Made by a program: the position numbers and the translations under genes. From Artocarpus heterophyllus (Eukaryota; Streptophyta; Magnoliopsida; Rosales; Moraceae), in NCBI GenBank assembly GCA_025403435.1, contig CM046341.1, positions 23,028,230 to 23,092,229 on the forward strand: DNA of 64,000 bases, written 5' to 3'. Of the stretch, positions 57,878 to 64,000 are shown in pieces. The notes below the pieces were generated by a model. The model was not told the DNA's origin, did not search any database, and saw only the letters and a list, made by a program, of their open reading frames with translations. The first letter of the stretch is position 1. Each line of letters opens with the position of its first letter.

Positions 57878-59018
57878 TACAAATTTTAAACCAATTTGAT
57901 AAATCCGACATAAGTCACCAATTATTGGAAAAGCACGCCGTGTCGTTACAGGATTTTGTGAGCTAGCAAAGGGGACCAAAATGGACCTATAAAGTTCAAG
58001 CTCATGATAATTATGAAACCCAATATCCCAGATATGCATTTCACAATTATCAACCCCAACGCTACTCCACTAAAAGCTTGGAGATGCACTATCGAACTTT
58101 ATAGAATTACGAAGCTCGTGTAGTTAAGTCTCCATGACATATCATAGTGTATCGTATCCCCATATGATCATCCATAATCGGCTTAAGGACAAGTTCTATC
58201 TTACCTTTCCGATTATTTTATCTTACGTTCCATTGTGTCACCATTAGAAAACTTACCATCCAAAGATAGCATACCTTTCAGGTACACCTATGTATCCAAA
58301 TGGTTGAGCGCTCCAGTTTTCTAATTATAGGACAACGCATATAAGAGGATATCATTACTCCTAAAGAGGAGCTATGGATTCCATATCTATGAATAACAAG
58401 TCTACGCTATCAAGAGTCATGCCTCCAATGTACCGGCATGCATACCACTATAGAGATGTGGGAGTCACCCATTGGTACATCAAAAGACACAAGTCGAGAT
58501 AACGGGCCCACTATTCATCTCAGGATTAAGATACAATACAAATGACTGTCTAAAGTGAATCGATTTGCCAAGACAGAATTATTAATCCAAATCAATTCAC
58601 TTTATGTCCCGATCCAGCACGTCGTCACCTATGACAACGCGCCAATGTTTCTATTCACGGAGTCCAACTCCGATGGCCAAGACAAACCATCTCCCATAAG
58701 GGATATAGACAACATAACAATCTTTACATGAATAAAGCGCCCAACTTTATTCCCTCGATTGCGGATCATATGTTTTAGACCATCACCTTAAGAATCGTGT
58801 CTTCCGCATAATCATCCTATCATATGCCCAATTCTTAAGGTTTAGACTGACAGTCTCAAACTACTGTTTGCTTATCATACATTCAACAAATATGAACGTA
58901 AAGATGACAAGATTTGGTATATATAAATGAATAAATTCTTTATTGATAAAAATGTCTCCAAAAACGTATTACATTTTTACTCCTTAGGGCATACATGTCT
59001 AACAATCTCCCACTTGCA

Positions 59019-59735
59019 CTAAGTGAGTAAATACTGCAAATTTTGCATCCCCATAGCTTCCACATGCCTCTCGAAGACTCTCCCAGTAAGTGTCTTCGTA
59101 AATAGATCAGCTAAATTGTCCTCTGACGCGATCTTGCACTCCGTGACATGCCCGCCCTCAACGAAGTCCTTTATCACATGATACTTCCGATCGATATGCT
59201 TACTCTTCTTGTGAAATCTTGGTTCCTTAGCATTAGCTACCGCCGCACTGTTATCACAGTACAGTGATACCGCCTTGTCCATACTAGGAACTACCTCAAG
59301 ATCCCCAAGGAACTTGCGGAGCCACACTGCTTTTTTCGAAGCATCACTAGCTGCCACATACTCGGCCTCCATCGTTGAATCCGAAGTGCAATCTTGTTTC
59401 GCACTTCTCCAACTGATGGCACCGCCACCCAGAGTAAACACAAACCCCGAAGTCGATTTCCTAGAATCCAGATAGGATTGAAAATCCGAATCAGTGTATC
59501 CTAGAGGAGTCAAGTCCTCACCCGAATACACAAGCATATACCCTCGAGTCCTTCTTAGGTACTTGAAAATATGCTTTACCGCAACCCAATGGTTCAGTCC
59601 TGGATCCGCCTGAAATTGACTTACAATCCTGACCGCATAGCTAATATCCGGTCGTGTGCAAAGCATGGCATACATGAGACTACCTACTGCCGAAGCATAA
59701 GGCACCTTCTTCATGTATTCTCTTTCTTCATAAGA
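59019..59735 (-). pseudogene. Younger copia element: RNase H
   Basis: 231 residues open from just below a TAG at 59736-59738. VGSLMYAMLCTRPDISYAVR ends the RT-RNase H connection. GYTDSDFQSYLDSRKSTSGF carries the first catalytic Asp, MEAEYVAASDASKKAVWLRK the Glu, and LYCDNSAAVANAKEPRFHKK the second Asp; SKHIDRKYHVIKDFVEGG and ADLFTKTL complete the domain. All key residues are present, so this part looks undamaged. It degrades the RNA strand of the RNA-DNA hybrid during reverse transcription. The frame ends at the polypurine tract. Confidence 0.92.
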
Positions 59736-60490
59736 CTATGGAGAGTCTTTCTTAGAAAGAGTAATTCCAGACCTAGATGGTTGCCCACCTTTCTTGGAAT
59801 CCTGCATTGCAAACCTCCTGAGAATTTTATCTATGTAGCCGGCCTGAAACAAAGCTATCATTTTGTTCTTCCTATCCCGTAAGATCTGGATACCGAGAAT
59901 AAAATTAGCCTCACCTAAGTCCTTCATGTCAAACTGCTTGGTCAACCATAATTTGACCGATGACAACGCCCCAACGTCATTGCCAATTAGCAGAATGTCA
60001 TCTACATAGAGCACTAGAAAAACCACTTTCCCATCCTTTATGTGTTTGTAAACACATGGTTCATCCACATTTTGTGAGAACCCATAAGTCTTGATCACTT
60101 GATCAAATCTTATGTTCCAAGAACAGGATGCCTGCTTAAGTCCATAAATTGACTTTAGCAGCTTACAAACCTTCCCTCTTGACCCGCGACCTTGAACCCG
60201 TCTGGTTGTTCCATATAAATTGACTCATCAAGATAGCCATTTAGAAAAGCCGTCTTGACATCCATCTGCCAAATCTCATAATCGAGAGCAGCAGCTATGG
60301 ACAAGAGAATCTGGATGGACTTAAGCATGGCTACAGGTGAAAAGGTTTCCTCATAATCGATTCCTTCCTTTTGCGTATAACCCTTAGCTACCAGTCTAGC
60401 CTTAAAGGTTTCGACCTTTCCATCCACTCCTCTTTTCCTCTTGTAGATCCACTTACACCCTATGGGTTTTACCCCTTCGGGAAGATCCAC
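59736..60490 (-). pseudogene. Younger copia element: reverse transcriptase
   Basis: [20 protein letters not shown] then [20 protein letters not shown], and [20 protein letters not shown] with the first catalytic Asp, lie at 60155-60490. A one-base insertion near 60165 shifts the frame. The second part (59736-60098) has LVLYVDDILLIGND with the YVDD active site, and FDMKDLGEANFILGIQI. A TAG at 59736-59738 ends it and a TAG at 60497-60499 precedes it (probably an original Trp codon). So catalytic motifs survive but the chain cannot be made whole. Confidence 0.92.
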
Positions 60491-60496
60491 AAGCTC

Positions 60497-61291
60497 CTAG
60501 ACCTGATTAGTCTCCATAGACTTCATCTCTATGTTCATGGCCTCTGTCCAGAGTCTTGAATAAACATCATCCATAGCTTCTGCGTAAGTATAAGGATCCT
60601 TGTCATGTTCATCCGGTTCAGCCAAGAAGACCTCTCCATTGAACATATACCTCTCAAGTTGACGCCCGATCCTCCCACTACGCCGAAGCCCCTGAGATTG
60701 TTGTTCAGGTTTGTTTGGTTTTTCTACACCGATCCGAATGGTTTTGTTCGGAACCTTCGGAGTAAACTGATCACCCCTTAACTCTTCAAGCGCCACTTTG
60801 CTTCGAGGTTTAAAGTCGTCCATGTAACTCTCCTCAAGGAAAGTTGCATTAGTAGAAACCACGACTTTATTCTCCTTTGGGTTATAAAAATAACCACATT
60901 TAGTCCCTTTTGGATATCCTATAAACACGTAAACTTCCGAACGTGCTTCCAACTTATTCGGATCCTCAAACAGGACATGAGCTGGACATCCCCATATGTG
61001 AATATGGTTTAAGGATGTCTTTCGTCTTGTCCACAACTCGTGAGGAGTTTTAGGGACCGATTTTGAAGGCACATTGTTCAAAAGATAACATGCGGTTTGT
61101 AGTGCATATCCCCAAAAGGATAAAGGCAATGATGAATAACTCATCATGGACCGAATCCTGTCCAACAAAGTCCTATTCCTTCTCTCCACTACGCTATTCT
61201 GCTGCGGAGTGCCCGGCGCAGTCAAATGGGATAAAATCTCATTCTCTAACAAGTGTCCCCAGAACTCATCAGAAAGGTATTCCCCGCCTCA
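60497..61291 (-). pseudogene. Younger copia element: integrase C-terminal half and linker
   Basis: 251 residues after a TGA at 61289-61291 that replaces the Arg of the usual SDRGGEY (CGA to TGA, a CpG-type change). [20 protein letters not shown] is the end of the integrase core with the catalytic Glu in VVERRNR. It goes on with [20 protein letters not shown] and [20 protein letters not shown], then the [15 protein letters not shown] linker before RT. Confidence 0.9.
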
Positions 61292-62402
61292 ATCAGATCG
61301 AAGTGCCTTTATGGGTCTACCCAATTGCTTTTCCACTTCAGCCCGAAACTCCCTGAACTTATCATAAGTTTCGCTTTTGTGGTGCATTAGGTACACATAC
61401 CCATATCTTGAGTAATCGTCAATAAAAGTGACGAAGTATTCATACCCTCCTCGTGCCCGGATGTTCATCGGTGTCGCAAACATCACTATGCAAAAGTTCT
61501 AGAACCCCTTCGGCCCTATTGCCCTTAGACCCGTATGGTCTTTTGGTCAATTTACCCTCCAAACAAGATTCACATTGAGGTATAGATTCCACCTTTAAGT
61601 GACTTAAAGGTCCATCCCTTACCAACCTTTGAATCCTATTCAGGTTAATATGGCCAAGGCGCAAATGCCAAAGATAAGTCTTATTAGAGTGAGAAGTTTT
61701 AGGTCTTTTTGAGTTATTATCATTTATCTTAGCATTAAGCAATAAGTCCATCTTAGGTTTGATAAAATATAGATTATTTTGCATCCATCCAGAACAGATA
61801 AAAGATTTGTTTTTACGAATCACCACTTTTTCATTAAAAGATACCACGTATGAGTCTTTAAATAAAGAAGATACAGAAATTAAATTCCTTTTAAATTTAG
61901 GAACATAAAAACAGTCTCGCAAAATTAAACTCCTATAATTATCAAAATAAAGATGGACATCTCCCACTGCTTCCGCTGAGACCAAGGATCCATCGCCCAT
62001 CCGAAGCGTTAAGTCTTCACGAAGTAGACTTCTCGTTTCTTTGAATCCCTGCAGAGAAACACAAACATGATTAGTTGCACCAGAATCTATGACCCAGATG
62101 TCACTGGATTCCTTAACCAAACAAGTTTCTAAATATAGAAGATCACACCTACCTCCCTTGGAAAGGAAGTCCTTGCAATGCTTCTTTATATGCCCGACCT
62201 TACCACAGAAGAAGCACTTAAGCTTCTTTGGGTTCTTCTTCTTCTTCTTCTTGCTCTTGGTTGCAAGAGGAATAGAAGACTTCCCACTCTTGGCCCGTTG
62301 CTTCTTTCCATTCCCAGAGTTAGGATTGGAACCAGAAGCAGCTACCATATTGGCCTCACCACCAGCAGGAGACTCCCTAATCAGCAGTTCAAACTCCTGT
62401 AA
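61292..62402 (-). pseudogene. Younger copia element: gag end, protease, integrase N-terminal half
   Basis: CFFCGKVGHIKKHC is an intact CCHC zinc knuckle ending gag, preceded by a Lys-rich run. DIWVIDSGATNHVC is the protease active site (DSG). LWHLRLGHINLNRIQRLV then CESCLEGK form the HHCC integrase zinc finger. A frame slip near 61465 follows DVCDT. The next frame (61289-61486) reads YFVTFIDDYSRYGYVYLMHH with the first integrase Asp, and RPIKALRSD with the second. A TAG at 62403-62405 sits just upstream. Enzyme motifs are well kept. Confidence 0.92.
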
Positions 62403-62981
62403 CTATTTCATCAGTTCTGTCAAGGTCATATCCCGTCTATTGCTTAAATTAAAAGTAGCTCTAAACGGAATAAATTCCTTAGACAGAGTCTCAAAGACCA
62501 TAGTCATCTGAGTTTTAGCATCGATGTCGGCTCCATTGGTTTGAGCCTCAGCGAGGTAACCCATGACCAACATCATGTGCTCCTTTACAGATGTCCCCAG
62601 TCTCTGTCTACAGTTTAAGAGTTTCCGAAGCACCCCTTGCCGCTTTGTTATGGCCTGGCCTCTAAACATATCCTCAAGATTATCCAAGATCTACTTCGTA
62701 GTCTCATAATCCTGATGTTGAGCCTGCAGCACGTTGTTCATGCTAGCCATAACATAGCAGCGGGCCTGATCATTAGCATCTTTCCAGTGATCGTATGCTT
62801 GGAATTGCTCATTGCTTGAGTCTTTCGTAGGCTCGGGAGGACAAGGAGTTATTAGAACATATTTTAGTTTCTCAAAGGAAAGGACAATGTCCAGGTTCCG
62901 TTTCCAATCGTTATAAGTCTCACCGGTTAATTGGTTTTTGTCAAGTATCGATGATAAAGCGTTTTTAGACATTTTCAATCT
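62403..62981 (-). pseudogene. Younger copia element: gag
   Basis: Best start is the Met of MSKNALSSILDKNQLTGETY at about 62970-62972, the usual beginning of this plant copia gag; the frame is open further upstream without support. DWKRNLDIVLSFEKLKYVL is the conserved N-terminal block, and RLGTSVKEHMMLVMGYLAEA belongs to the UBN2 region. A TAG at 62691-62693 (probably from GAG, Glu) splits it after HQDYETTK, and a TAG at 62403-62405 (probably from CAG, Gln) ends it before LQEFELLI. Gag forms the virus-like particle. Confidence 0.88.
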
Positions 62982-64000
62982 ACAATAAAGAATCATATAC
63001 CAAACATAAGCAAACACATATAATAATTTAGTAAGATAACACAATCATGTAAAATCATACAAATGTGTTTATGTGTCAAAACCTTGAAAATATCACAACC
63101 TTACAACGACAATTCTCAACTCAGAATTCAACAAGCTTCTAAGGGAGTCATGCCAAATTCAATCAGGAACACGGATCCCCTCCTGATTAATATATGTCAT
63201 CCAGGACCCGTATGATCCAGCACTAATAATCGTTTCTTTGGCCATTAATTTTATTAACAGAGCTCCTAGGGGAGGTTAATAATAAAATTAACGTGAGTGT
63301 ATAACCATCGTTTCAATATTTTATCCATGATTTATAATCACCACCTAGGGGTGTGCAACCATAAATCATACTAAAATACCTTATCCTTTCAGAGATCCAA
63401 TCTGGTACATGATAGAAATCCCTTCCTAGGGGTCGGGACCACCATGTTCTTCCTATGGACCAACGATGGAGGCCTTAGGTCCTCTCTTCGAAAACCTTCT
63501 CCCACTCAATCTTTTTGAAGTCAAGGTTTTATTTTAAAATTATGCATGAACAATTTAATATGAGCGGCACTCCCTATTCTATATGACATGTTATCAATAT
63601 ACATGGTAAATCATATTATAATGCAGACAAGCAAAGCAATCAAGCAAAGCTACAAGCAAAATAATAATAACCGTAATATTATGGTTTCACCCTAGAGAAT
63701 AGAAAAATAAGATTACAAGAGAATAATCAAGACATTTATCGATTCTTCATCCTTGAATCCTCAAGCTGTATCATTCTTCATGTAATATCCATCTTCAAGT
63801 CTTCAAGCCCGTATGAATCGAATACTTCATATTTCTGGTCATATCTAAATTTAATGTTTCTCAGAATCATCTCAAAAATAAAATTAAAACTGCACCAGAA
63901 AAATTACACCTTTTTTGGATACTCGGCAACTCTCGGTCGGCAGGCCGATCTGGGTGATCGGCCTGCCGGTCTTGCTCCATCGGCCTGCCGATCTATGCAG
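62982..64000 (-). other. Long untranslated leader of the younger copia element
   Basis: About 1 kb between gag and the edge of the window with no open domain. No Met-tRNA primer site (reverse complement GCTCTGATACCA) and no LTR end are visible, so the 5' LTR starts beyond 64000. It contains three CCTAGGGG words (63267, 63347, 63423 regions) and a CGGCAGGCCGA cluster at the far end. Confidence 0.6.
63930..64000 (-). promoter_or_regulatory. CGGCAGGCCGA / CGGCCTGCCG cluster in the copia leader
   Basis: GTCGGCAGGCCGATC, ATCGGCCTGCCGGTC and ATCGGCCTGCCGATC within 70 bp, in both orientations, cut off by the window end. Same word as in LTR C of the same element, but in a region downstream of the promoter. 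Confidence 0.55.

Larger units (their letters stand above)
56969..59004 (-). repeat. 3' LTR of the younger copia element (copy C)
   Basis: On the minus strand it starts TGTTAGACATGTATGCCC at 59004 after the polypurine tract AAGTGGGAGAT and ends GTTTCCAACA at 56969. 2036 bp. Minus TATAAAAAGGG near 57370. Contains a CGGCAGGCCGA cluster and an 81-bp tandem duplication. The left flank GATAC (56964-56968) should be the target duplication; its partner is beyond the window. Confidence 0.9.

Overview
This window looks like nuclear DNA of a flowering plant, most likely a eudicot. It is AT-rich with long AT microsatellites. It is packed with Ty1/copia and Ty3/gypsy LTR retrotransposons whose proteins are plant-type, and it has Tourist-like MITEs with TTA target duplications and a Mutator-like element. 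The few host genes include a plant self-incompatibility-type secreted protein (S-protein homologue) and an F-box protein. I see no rRNA, tRNA, CRISPR or bacterial feature. All protein calls come from reading translations against remembered family motifs; no database search was run.

Layout. 0.7-15.8 kb is a nested stack. An old minus-strand copia element (3' LTR, RNase H, RT and integrase remnants) is cut in its integrase by a pol-less gypsy-like element with LTRs at 4498-6577 and 9881-15468. The second of those LTRs is itself cut by a 3.6 kb solo LTR (11729-15335) flanked by a 5-bp TATAG duplication. 15.8-21.7 kb is a host island with a dead S-protein homologue, MITEs, a solo LTR and a second insertion. 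21.7-36.7 kb is a second retroelement block: two copia LTRs and a degenerate copia body, another LTR, a minus-strand Tat-type gypsy element whose gag is split by a 2.8 kb solo LTR (GGTAG duplication), and the 3' end of a further copia element. 36.7-49.5 kb is a second host island: an F-box gene, a decayed multi-exon gene resembling the plant DUF4504 family, an intact S-protein homologue, a MULE, MITEs and a retroposed 3' end. 49.5-64 kb holds four stacked copies or parts of one copia family in minus orientation. The youngest is nearly complete (56969 to beyond 64000) and sits inside the integrase of an older copy.

Relations. The two host islands share a duplicated segment of about 2 kb (17085-18640 plus 21290-21560 against 43365-44655 plus 45985-46615). 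One copy keeps an intact S-protein homologue; the other is a pseudogene. Comparing the copies exposes later insertions in each.

The most unusual signal is a set of GC-rich, palindrome-like short motif clusters (core CGGCAGGCCG or its complement, with family variants). They recur in LTRs of at least three apparently unrelated retroelement families. Where a TATA box can be read, the cluster usually lies roughly 80-230 bp upstream of it. Within one copia family the cluster stays in place while the motif itself changes from copy to copy. I know of no description of such a module.
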